This document shows, piece after piece, positions 1 to 5,453 of a DNA stretch of 5,453 nt. Within the stretch, counting starts at the first letter, position 1. Every line of letters starts with the position of its first letter. A program made the position numbers and the translations under genes. The DNA lies in contig CAIYZW010000541.1 in the NCBI GenBank assembly GCA_903930725.1, positions 1-5,453 on the forward strand, in the 5' to 3' direction. The stretch comes from an uncultured Bacteroidota bacterium. Lineage in GTDB: Bacteria > Bacteroidota > Bacteroidia > Bacteroidales > 4484-276. The notes below the pieces were generated by a model. That model saw only the letters and a list, made by a program, of their open reading frames with translations. It had not been told where the DNA came from and made no database searches.

Positions 1-192
1 CTGCTTTTTCTTCATCCGTTCTATCGAATGGCCATTCATAATCCGTGTTGCCTTAAAGGTGGCGATGGTGTAATCGGTTGTAGCTTCGGTACCTTCGTCG
101 AGCATGTTCATTAAATCGTCCTGGGCCTTTAAAATATTGGCGCTCCCAATGATAATCAGTGCAATAAACAGATATTTTGCTATAATTTTCAT
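1..192 (-). CDS. DUF5777-type outer-membrane beta-barrel protein, N-terminal fragment
   Basis: Only the first 64 codons are present; the frame is open to the left edge of the window, so the gene is partial. Residues 1-24 form a signal peptide (MKIIAKYLFIALIII, then SANILKAQ), with likely cleavage just before or after Q24. The mature N-terminus is acidic (DDLMNMLDEGTE). It leads into FKATRIMNGHSIERMKKKQ (residues 46-64), which matches from memory the FKGTRxINGHSVE signature opening the barrel of the Bacteroidota DUF5777 family. That family is annotated as beta-barrel but has no established function. The start at 192 is the first ATG and gives a complete signal peptide. Its leader (TTTTTAATTGAAAATTATC) has no Shine-Dalgarno sequence, as is usual in this phylum. 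The upstream cytochrome lipoprotein stops only 21 bases before this start, so the two genes are very probably one operon. The family call rests on a short segment and would be firmer with the rest of the gene. Confidence 0.75.
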   Translation of the reverse strand, partial: MKIIAKYLFIALIIIGSANILKAQDDLMNMLDEGTEATTDYTIATFKATRIMNGHSIERMKKKQ

Positions 193-213
193 GATAATTT
201 TCAATTAAAAAGG

Positions 214-600
214 TTAATTATTTGGCGCACCTGCTGCTACCCAGATTTCGATAGTTTTTATTGAACAATCCGGCAGGGCTGCTCCCTGTGGCATGAGCGG
301 ATAACCGCCGGTAGCATTTATTACATTTACAAGCCTGCCATCATCGGCAAGGGCTTTAATTTGAGTGTAGTTTTCGATGTTTAGGCCTGCCGACGGCGAG
401 GATCCGCTGTGGCATGATTTGCAGTTTGCATCAGTTATTGGCAACACACTACCTATAAAAGTAACGTTGGTGGTGTCGCAACCTCCTGTAAGCTCAGGGT
501 AAAGATATTCCTTACTATCGTTGTAACAACCTGTAAAAAAGAGTACAGGGATTAATAGCAATAGGAAAAGTGCGGTAATCTGGATGATTATTTTTTTCAT
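214..600 (-). CDS. Mono-haem c-type cytochrome lipoprotein (CX2CH)
   Basis: This is a 128-residue exported lipoprotein with one covalent haem site. Residues 1-24 are a lipoprotein signal peptide (MKKIII, then a Leu-rich core) ending in the lipobox FFTGC, with Cys25 as the lipidated residue. The haem motif is C60-K-S-C63-H64. A methionine in the downstream LMPQG motif (Met103) is the probable sixth iron ligand. The C-terminus IEIWVAAGAPNN is the ending common to small cytochromes of this type in Bacteroidota, where W(I/V)xxGAPNN closes the last helix. Cys41 and Cys112 are extra cysteines that could form a disulfide. Inferred role: electron carrier anchored to an outer-membrane leaflet; the partner and substrate are unknown. 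After Cys25 the acidic stretch YNDSKE could act as a surface-export signal. The gene is followed after 21 bases by the DUF5777 barrel gene, suggesting a joint function. It resembles the 1223-1609 protein and is probably a paralogue. The start at 600 is the only one giving a full signal peptide. Confidence 0.88.
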   Translation of the reverse strand: MKKIIIQITALFLLLLIPVLFFTGCYNDSKEYLYPELTGGCDTTNVTFIGSVLPITDANCKSCHSGSSPSAGLNIENYTQIKALADDGRLVNVINATGGYPLMPQGAALPDCSIKTIEIWVAAGAPNN

Positions 601-683
601 TTGTTCTGCTTTATTTTGATTAACACATTAATATTCAAATACTAAAAATTCTGTTTAATTTGAAGTAAGCTGTAATGATCTTT

Positions 684-1073
684 TTATTTATTCTGCTCAA
701 CTAAAACCGCATTAACCTCATCCTGGTCTAAATTTTTCCAGGCACCCGTGGCTGCGTCAACAATAAGTGGCACTATACCACATAAAACATCCAAAACTAT
801 CCAACCTCCGCCAACTTTTGTATTGATAACTCTTGTAACGGTATCAAAACCTTCTTTCCGGAATTCGATTGTATATGATTTGTCTGCTTTTAGGTGCAAC
901 TCAACAGGAGTGGTGCCCATCATCAAACCATTTACATAAACATTTACACTCGGTTGATAGGCATTTACGGCTACTGTGTGGTTTTTTTTGGCCAGGATGG
1001 TAGCGCAGCCATAAAACATGGTTGAGGTTGAGGCTAAGGCTAAAGTAATAATTATAAAAAAAGCTTTTTTCAT
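684..1073 (-). CDS. PEGA-domain lipoprotein
   Basis: This is a 129-residue lipoprotein from the start at 1073 (MKKAFFIIIT...). Residues 1-22 are a signal peptide and MFYGC is the lipobox, with Cys23 lipidated. Residues 40-85 are a PEGA domain: NVYVNGLMMGTTPVELHL, then a YTIEFRKEGF repeat end, an Ig-like beta fold usually found on the cell-wall side of envelope proteins. Residues 88-112 form a Gly-rich hydrophobic segment (GGGWIVLDVLCGIVPLIVDA, then ATGAW), an ending seen in other PEGA lipoproteins; whether it inserts in the membrane is unknown. The frame stays open upstream to an ATG at 1157 (157 residues), but that adds 28 basic residues before the signal peptide, so 1073 is preferred. After Cys23 the residues ATILAKK carry no acidic cluster, so a periplasm-facing anchor is more likely than the cell surface. 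The gene lies 149 bases after one cytochrome gene and 83 bases before the other, on the same strand. Its function is unknown; a structural or peptidoglycan-contacting role is inference. Confidence 0.85.
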   Translation of the reverse strand: MKKAFFIIITLALASTSTMFYGCATILAKKNHTVAVNAYQPSVNVYVNGLMMGTTPVELHLKADKSYTIEFRKEGFDTVTRVINTKVGGGWIVLDVLCGIVPLIVDAATGAWKNLDQDEVNAVLVEQNK

Positions 1074-1222
1074 ACTTTCAAATATCTTAATCCAAATTTG
1101 TCCTACTCGTCTGGCTTTTCGGTTCCGCCACGTTTTTATATGGTTAACGGTCTCCATTTTTCGTTTTAGACGGTACTACCATTTAATCGAAATTTCATTA
1201 TAAATTTTAAAGTAATTCGTTA

Positions 1223-1609
1223 TTATTTACCGGTAGTACAGGTTATTTCCAAGGCACCCTGTTCAATCCAAAGCCTGATGGTAGTCCTTTGTTCCTTACT
1301 CAGCGGATTGTCGGGGGGCATCATATTTATCCATTCGTTGGTGATGGCTTTATAAAGCTTGCTGTTTAATGGGTCGCCGGCAGAAACCCCATCTTTGATG
1401 CCCTGATAGTTGTCGAGCACAAATCCTGCTTCGCCACCGCCGGAGCCATGACAACCCGACATGGCACAATTGTTCTGGAAAATTGGCAAAACCTCGGTTT
1501 CAAAACAAACATCTTTAAATGTCGAAATATCAGCTTTATCGTGTTTGCAGGAGAAAACAATCAAACCTAAGCCGAGTGAGGCAATTAATAATAATGTCCT
1601 ATTTTTCAT
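1223..1609 (-). CDS. Mono-haem c-type cytochrome lipoprotein with CX4CH motif
   Basis: This is a 128-residue exported lipoprotein. Residues 1-20 are a signal peptide ending in the lipobox IVFSC, with Cys21 lipidated. The haem motif is C48-A-M-S-G-C53-H54, a CX4CH spacing instead of the usual CX2CH. It sits in the context VLPIFQNNC, equivalent to VLPITDANC in the paralogue at 214-600. Met96 or Met97 (NMMPPDNPL) is the probable distal iron ligand. The segment IRLWIEQGA matches the closing helix of the paralogue. The DNYQGIK segment likewise matches ENYTQIK. Cys35 and Cys124 are spare and could form a disulfide. The protein ends with ITCTTGK rather than GAPNN. Likely role: a membrane-anchored electron carrier; partners are unknown. 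A candidate promoter lies 57 bases upstream, so this is the plausible first gene of the left-hand cluster. The alternative is a degenerate, haem-free domain, which I consider less likely because all ligand residues are present. Confidence 0.85.
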   Translation of the reverse strand: MKNRTLLLIASLGLGLIVFSCKHDKADISTFKDVCFETEVLPIFQNNCAMSGCHGSGGGEAGFVLDNYQGIKDGVSAGDPLNSKLYKAITNEWINMMPPDNPLSKEQRTTIRLWIEQGALEITCTTGK

Positions 1610-1665
1610 AGTAGATTTTTTATTATAATAATTTGCAATTTTACCAATTTTAAAGGTTGAGCGGT

Positions 1666-1673
1666 CAAATTTA
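1666..1673 (-). promoter_or_regulatory. Candidate Bacteroidota -7 promoter element
   Basis: On the minus strand this reads TAAATTTG, a full match to the Bacteroidota -7 consensus TAnnTTTG. It lies 57 bases upstream of the cytochrome gene starting at 1609 and would give a leader of about 50 bases. The -33 element is weak: the nearest TTG lies only about 14 bases upstream instead of about 20. It is offered as the likely promoter of the cytochrome/PEGA/DUF5777 cluster, but a match to an AT-rich octamer can arise by chance. Confidence 0.35.
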
Positions 1674-1691
1674 ACTCTTCATTTTGCCAAT

Positions 1692-1952
1692 TTAGTTAGT
1701 TTCTAAAAAGAAAATCTTTTCAAAACATCGGTTTATATTGCCGAAAGGTTTGGTATTTAGCTGCTTACCCAAAGTGGCTAAATGTATTGGTGGAAGTTTG
1801 GGCGTTTCCGGCTGTGAAATTGGTAAATCCGAAAAAATCTGCGATACCCTGTTTTTTGGGCTATTTGACATGATTTGGCTTAAGATATGGTAAACCAGTG
1901 ATGAAAATTCAGATAAAACGCCAATCGGAGAACGCTCATCGAAACCCACCAA
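1692..1952 (-). CDS. Doubtful small reading frame, no recognised family
   Basis: The 326 bases between the Omp85-like gene and the CX4CH cytochrome gene contain this one open frame of 86 codons and little else. From 1952 it would overlap the last 17 bases of the Omp85-like gene in another frame. An internal ATG at 1871 (MSNSPKNRVSQIF...) would give 59 residues with no overlap. The product has no signal peptide, no membrane segment and no motif I recognise. It is rich in Pro, Asn and Ser and ends in FEKIFFLETN. That cytosolic-looking sequence is unlike every neighbour, all of which are exported. No ribosome binding site is evident. Near its 3' end the minus strand carries AAAAGA-TTT-TCTTTT (1720-1706), an all-A/T hairpin too weak to call a terminator. 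It may be a non-coding spacer, a decayed gene or an uncharacterised small gene; I lean to non-coding. Confidence 0.2.
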   Translation of the reverse strand: MVGFDERSPIGVLSEFSSLVYHILSQIMSNSPKNRVSQIFSDLPISQPETPKLPPIHLATLGKQLNTKPFGNINRCFEKIFFLETN

Positions 1953-3906
1953 TTTCGATCGAATTATTATACAAATTTGGAATAGGAAAATTACTGAAAG
2001 CTCCTGTAAAAAAGTAAAAATGCTGGGTCTGATTTACCGTATTTGGGTACCAGATAAAATTTAGCTGAAACACATCGAATACCAAATTTTCGTTTTTAAT
2101 CTTAAACCCGCCGCCAATTGCCGGATAAACAGCCGACCCAAATAATTGCTGGTTATTGTCGGGTAAAAGGCCTAATTCAAAAAAACTAACAACATTAATG
2201 CGGAAGCCCAACAAATACCAGGGGGTGTAAAGCTGCGAACCTAAAGTAAAAGTAAGCCGTTCGTGGCCTTTTAGTTCGTCGCCATCGAAGCTTGGAAAGC
2301 CTGAATTGTAATCGAAAAATAAAAATTCGTTGTCGAAGCGATTAAAACCTTTAACATACCTGGCCGAAACTAAATGCCGGTGATAGTATAAACCAAGCTG
2401 GTGTAGCGAAGAAACCAGCATTGCCGAAGCATTAAAAATACCCTGGTTAATACTGCTGTTTTTAAAAAATCCTCCGGTTTCGAGTGTTGTTGACAGAAAA
2501 CTCTTGTTTTTAAAGAAACTTATCGTCATACAATTTATGCCAGCGTAGTATCGCTGACCGAGATAGCCGGTTTCCCAGCCGCCAATCGCGCTTAGTTTAT
2601 AACCGTAGGGTATGTCTTCGGTTTTTCCAAATCCTTTAAAAAGCGAGCCTGCCATCAGGTTGGTTTTCGAAAAAGCTACACTTCCCAAATATCGGTTGTA
2701 GTTGTAATAACCGGTATAAATGCCTGAAATTTCTTCGGGAAGTGATGTGATTTTATTATGCTTAAAATTGGCCTGAAGGATAAGATAGGCGGGGTTTTCG
2801 CGTGTTGTTTTTTCGTTGGTTAATGGGAATGACCTTCCAAAATCGCCGGTAACACTTAATAATCCGGGGCGTTTTGTAAGTGTGGTGTCGCTCAGGTGCA
2901 GGGTTTCGTCCTGATTTTGGCGATAAACCGACAATCCGTACAAAAATCTTGTTTTTCGGGGAATCAGGTTGCGCGAAAGGGCAATGCCCGAATTTTCCAT
3001 GGTATTGGTAAACTGATAAAAAGCATTTCCATCAATAAAAGTTCCGGCAATGTTTTTAACTGAATATTTTCCCTGTCGGAAGCTCAGCGCCGGCGAAACC
3101 GACGTTTGATAAGTAATTCCGAGGTCGAGGCGGTGACCGATACCAAGCATATTTGCGTTCCAGCCACTAAAAACGGTTTCATCAATCGAATTCATCTGGA
3201 CATTTGCCGCCCACTGAAAAACATCTTTCACCACCACAATTACATCAACAATATCGGGATTTAAAGTATCCTCGATAATGATAAACCGGGCGTCTCTCAG
3301 AAAGTTCATGTCGCGTAAATAGCGTTCATTTTCGGCAAAAAGAAAAGGATCGAGTTGGTCGCCCACCGAAAAAAGGATGTTTTTACGGATTACCCAATCG
3401 CGGGTATTGATATGAATTTTGTTTAACGAACGCTCTATCCTGTTGGCATCCAAATAGCTTGTGTCCTGAATGTTAGTCCCAAAAACTTCCAGTTTTTTTA
3501 TCGTAATGTTTCGTATTATTTTGCCTTGAAACTCCGAAAAAAAATCAGCCCTTTTTGTGTTAATGTCATCATAATGCTGATATCTAATAGTTATCGGGAT
3601 AAAAATAAGACTGGCGATTTCGTTAATTAAACGGTTTTTTTCAGCCCGTTTCTGGATTTTGTAAAAATCGGAGGCGGTTTTAAGCGAAGCATGGGATTTT
3701 ATGACCGAATCGGGCAGCACCATTAAAGTATCCTGCCCGGGCGAAATCAAATTTCCGTCTAAAACTATTACTGTTCCTTTTTTAAGCAAAATGGTGTCAT
3801 TTAGCATCTTATGCGAATTTGATGCAAACAATCCCCCCCCAAAAGCAAGATTGCTAATGAGTGAAAATATCAGAATTTTATATTTTATACCTCCCGGATT
3901 GAACAT
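1936..3906 (-). CDS. Omp85/BamA-superfamily-type outer-membrane protein with one POTRA domain
   Basis: This is a 656-residue exported barrel protein. Residues 1-29 are a signal peptide (basic IKYK, hydrophobic ILIFSLISNLAFGGGLFA). Residues 38-130 form a family-specific N-terminal region (DTLMVLPDSVI, then a basic FYKIQKRAEKNR helix). Residues 131-230 form one POTRA domain. Its signature is the segment from FSVGDQLDPFLFAENERYLR (179-198) through LRDARFII to VDVIVVVKDVF, which matches the family pattern GDxxDPxxLxxNERxLRxxxxIxDA. Residues 231-656 are a beta-barrel rich in alternating hydrophobic/aromatic strands, long enough for about 16 strands. DELKGHERLTFTLGSQLYTP (543-562) probably corresponds to the Omp85 loop-6 region, but the canonical VRGY/F motif is not clear. 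With one POTRA it is not the housekeeping BamA, which normally has five. Substrate is unknown; protein or lipid insertion/export across the outer membrane is inferred from the superfamily. A weak -7-like TAAATTCG lies at 3934-3927. Codons 23-25 contain a G8 run (3840-3833). The gene follows a terminator, so it probably starts its own transcript. Confidence 0.85.
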   Translation of the reverse strand: MFNPGGIKYKILIFSLISNLAFGGGLFASNSHKMLNDTILLKKGTVIVLDGNLISPGQDTLMVLPDSVIKSHASLKTASDFYKIQKRAEKNRLINEIASLIFIPITIRYQHYDDINTKRADFFSEFQGKIIRNITIKKLEVFGTNIQDTSYLDANRIERSLNKIHINTRDWVIRKNILFSVGDQLDPFLFAENERYLRDMNFLRDARFIIIEDTLNPDIVDVIVVVKDVFQWAANVQMNSIDETVFSGWNANMLGIGHRLDLGITYQTSVSPALSFRQGKYSVKNIAGTFIDGNAFYQFTNTMENSGIALSRNLIPRKTRFLYGLSVYRQNQDETLHLSDTTLTKRPGLLSVTGDFGRSFPLTNEKTTRENPAYLILQANFKHNKITSLPEEISGIYTGYYNYNRYLGSVAFSKTNLMAGSLFKGFGKTEDIPYGYKLSAIGGWETGYLGQRYYAGINCMTISFFKNKSFLSTTLETGGFFKNSSINQGIFNASAMLVSSLHQLGLYYHRHLVSARYVKGFNRFDNEFLFFDYNSGFPSFDGDELKGHERLTFTLGSQLYTPWYLLGFRINVVSFFELGLLPDNNQQLFGSAVYPAIGGGFKIKNENLVFDVFQLNFIWYPNTVNQTQHFYFFTGAFSNFPIPNLYNNSIEIGGFR

Positions 3907-3990
3907 TTGAAATCAGAAATCACAAGCGAATTTAATTTTTTAAGAACTGATTTTTAATCGTTTTGTTGATGAACTGCTTATCTTAAACTA

Positions 3991-4023
3991 AAAAAAAGGC
4001 AGGAATAAAACTTTCTGCCTTTT
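3991..4023 (-). terminator. Rho-independent terminator of the LPP20-like gene
   Basis: On the minus strand a 9-bp perfect stem AAAAGGCAG / CTGCCTTTT encloses a 12-base loop, and the T-run on the 3' arm continues to seven Ts. It begins 29 bases after the stop codon of the 4052-5347 gene. It separates that gene from the Omp85-like gene, which starts at 3906. The A-run on the other arm could also let it work in the opposite direction, but no plus-strand gene uses it here. Confidence 0.85.
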
Positions 4024-4051
4024 CTATGTTGTATGAATTTATCAGGAATCT

Positions 4052-5347
4052 TTACCAGCCAGTTGTGTAATCATACCTGTAAATGCGGATTGTGGCGCTT
4101 TTTCCGGTACTCACCGAATTGTACATGATTGATCCGTTGAGTTTTACCTGCGGATTGGTGGCAGTCGAAATCTTGGAAACCGGCAAATCTTTTGGGATTT
4201 CAAACCGCAATTCGTGCTGACCTTTTCCTTTGTAAACCGTGTTTAGTGGCACTTCCACCACAACTCCACTTTCTTTCCATTCCAGATTTACTTTGGTAAC
4301 TTCAACCGGGCTGTCGAATTTCGAAAGCAGCGGAATGACGCAAACTGCCGATGAAACCACATCGCCATTCAAGTTTCCGCCGTCAATCCTGATGTTTCCA
4401 CTGATTACAAGTTCGGCTTTGTTTTCGGCCACATCAAAATAAAATTCCTTTTCGGCTTTGTTGTTGCTGATCGTGTACGAAACTTTGATGTTGTTTCCGG
4501 GTTCGTTGTAACATTCATCGTACAAGTAGCTTACTTCGCAAATAATTTCGCCTAATTTTTTATCACCAATCCGGGCACAATTTGAGTTGATGACGGGCTT
4601 CTTTGCGCAGCGGACCTCTTTTTCGCCAATTTTGAGGCTGTAACGCACCAAACCCAGCTCGCTTCCGGCATTGGCAACATAAACCGAAGCCAGCTGCGCT
4701 TTGCTTTTCTCAATTCCTGTCTGGCATTTGGCAATACGTTCATCAATAAAAATCGCCAGCAACTTTCCAAGCTGGCTTTGGGCCTGGATGATTTCTTCGA
4801 TGGAAGTAAAATCTTCGAGCAAATCAAGTGCTTTGTTCATTTCGGCAGTCAATTGTTCGTCTTTTGCGCGGAAATCGGCAACTAATTCTTCCAAATCGAA
4901 AGTGGTGAAAGGATATCGTACAAAATACTGATATTTAACTTCTTTGGTTTTTTTATCGGCAGATTTTTCCCAATAAAAATCATCAACCTTTGCTGCCGAA
5001 ATTCCCTGAAGGTAGTCGCGTTTTCCTGATTGTGTGGTTATTACGTCGGAATAGCTCTGATAAAGTTGTGTAAACTTGTCGGCAGTAATTTCTTCGGTTT
5101 TCGATACCGAAGAAGCCGAAATAAAATCAGCCACCGAAGTTACAATCTGGGCTTTAACATTTACAAGGGCGTTTGCTTTTGCATCTTCGATGGTAAGCCC
5201 GTTTCCAATTCCAATTATCGAACCACGCTCCATGCTCATTGTCCACTCGGGCTTTTTACCGCTTTCTTCGACAACTTTAAACTGAGCAAAAACAGTCGAA
5301 ACCGAAAAGCAAAGCAGGAGAGTGGTAAAAAATGATATTTTTTTCAT
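4052..5347 (-). CDS. Secreted protein with LPP20-like N-terminal domain
   Basis: This is a 431-residue exported protein. Residues 1-21 are a classical signal peptide (MKKISFFTTLLLCFSVSTVFA) with cleavage expected before Gln22; there is no lipobox. Residues 30-150 resemble the LPP20 type: KKPEWTMSMERGSIIGIGNG, followed by an amphipathic helix in which Ala recurs (EDAKANALVNVKAQIVTSV), and later strands ending in YQYFVRYPF. LPP20-type domains occur in envelope proteins of several phyla and have no enzymatic role that I know of. Residues 150-222 are predicted helical, possibly coiled-coil (FDLEELVADFRAKDEQLTAEM...). The rest (about 223-431) looks all-beta. It contains four cysteines, C247, C257, C270 and C279, close enough for two disulfides, plus C208 and C336. 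Function is unknown; a periplasmic or outer-membrane-associated structural role is inference. The start at 5347 gives a complete signal peptide and is preceded by AAGG about 9 bases upstream. A strong terminator follows, so the gene is probably monocistronic, or the last gene of a unit that begins off the right edge. Confidence 0.75.
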   Translation of the reverse strand: MKKISFFTTLLLCFSVSTVFAQFKVVEESGKKPEWTMSMERGSIIGIGNGLTIEDAKANALVNVKAQIVTSVADFISASSVSKTEEITADKFTQLYQSYSDVITTQSGKRDYLQGISAAKVDDFYWEKSADKKTKEVKYQYFVRYPFTTFDLEELVADFRAKDEQLTAEMNKALDLLEDFTSIEEIIQAQSQLGKLLAIFIDERIAKCQTGIEKSKAQLASVYVANAGSELGLVRYSLKIGEKEVRCAKKPVINSNCARIGDKKLGEIICEVSYLYDECYNEPGNNIKVSYTISNNKAEKEFYFDVAENKAELVISGNIRIDGGNLNGDVVSSAVCVIPLLSKFDSPVEVTKVNLEWKESGVVVEVPLNTVYKGKGQHELRFEIPKDLPVSKISTATNPQVKLNGSIMYNSVSTGKSATIRIYRYDYTTGW

Positions 5348-5453
5348 GGTGCGGCCTTAATTGGTTATTGCAAGATTTTTGAACTTGAAATAGTTTTCTT
5401 TAATATAAAACCTGACAAACTTCACTTCCTTAACTTTTGGAAATATGCAGATC

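Noticed and set aside
1074..1157. N-terminal extension of the PEGA lipoprotein to an ATG at 1157
   Set aside because: It would place 28 residues, many of them basic, before a complete signal peptide and lipobox; the start at 1073 fits a lipoprotein far better.
1173..1239. Inverted repeat GTACTACC (1173-1180) and GGTAGTAC (1232-1239)
   Set aside because: The arms are only 8 bases with a 51-base loop and no T-run follows, so it is neither a convincing terminator nor an operator.
1706..1720. Minus-strand hairpin AAAAGA-TTT-TCTTTT
   Set aside because: The stem is almost all A/T and only 6 bp, expected by chance in this AT-rich spacer and too weak to terminate.
3927..3934. TAAATTCG as a -7 element for the Omp85-like gene
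   Set aside because: One mismatch to TAnnTTTG and no TTTG-type -33 element at the right distance; mentioned with the gene but not called as a promoter.
4239..5335. Plus-strand open frames of 67-101 codons opposite the LPP20-like gene
   Set aside because: They are antisense shadows of a well-supported minus-strand gene, with no recognisable domains.
5385..5419. TTTG (5419-5416) with TATTTCAA (5392-5385) as a promoter for the LPP20-like gene
   Set aside because: The -7 part matches poorly and the spacing is a few bases too long.

Overview
The window looks like a chromosomal segment of a Bacteroidota bacterium, probably a marine or anaerobic Bacteroidales/Marinilabiliales-type lineage. The evidence is a moderately AT-rich composition, A/T-rich leaders with weak or absent Shine-Dalgarno sequences, and protein families typical of that phylum (DUF5777 barrel, short mono-heme lipoproteins with a C-terminal W(I/V)xxGA motif, an Omp85-like barrel with one POTRA, PEGA lipoprotein). 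One good Bacteroidota-type -7 element (TAnnTTTG) is also present. The genus is an inference. Every credible gene lies on the minus strand and every one encodes an envelope protein with a signal peptide or lipobox.

Layout in direction of transcription (right to left): (i) 5347-4052, a secreted protein with an LPP20-like N-terminal domain, closed by a clear rho-independent terminator at 4023-3991; (ii) 3906-1936, a 656-residue outer-membrane protein of the Omp85/BamA superfamily type with one POTRA domain and a G8 homopolymer inside its signal peptide; (iii) 1935-1610, a stretch holding only a doubtful 86-codon reading frame and a candidate promoter; (iv) 1609-1223, a short c-type cytochrome lipoprotein with a CX4CH haem motif; (v) 1073-684, a PEGA-domain lipoprotein; (vi) 600-214, a second short cytochrome lipoprotein, paralogous to the first but with a standard CX2CH motif; (vii) 192-1, the first 64 codons of a DUF5777-type beta-barrel protein that runs off the left edge.

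The left half (about 1680 to 1) reads as one envelope cluster: two mono-haem lipoproteins, a PEGA lipoprotein and an outer-membrane barrel. The last cytochrome and the barrel are only 21 bases apart and are almost certainly co-transcribed. A role in electron transfer at the outer membrane is an attractive inference, but the sequence does not prove it. The right half holds two probably independent transcription units. I saw no RNA gene, CRISPR array, insertion sequence or phage gene. The most noteworthy points are the G8 tract that could switch the Omp85-like gene off and the CX4CH/CX2CH paralogue pair beside a DUF5777 barrel.
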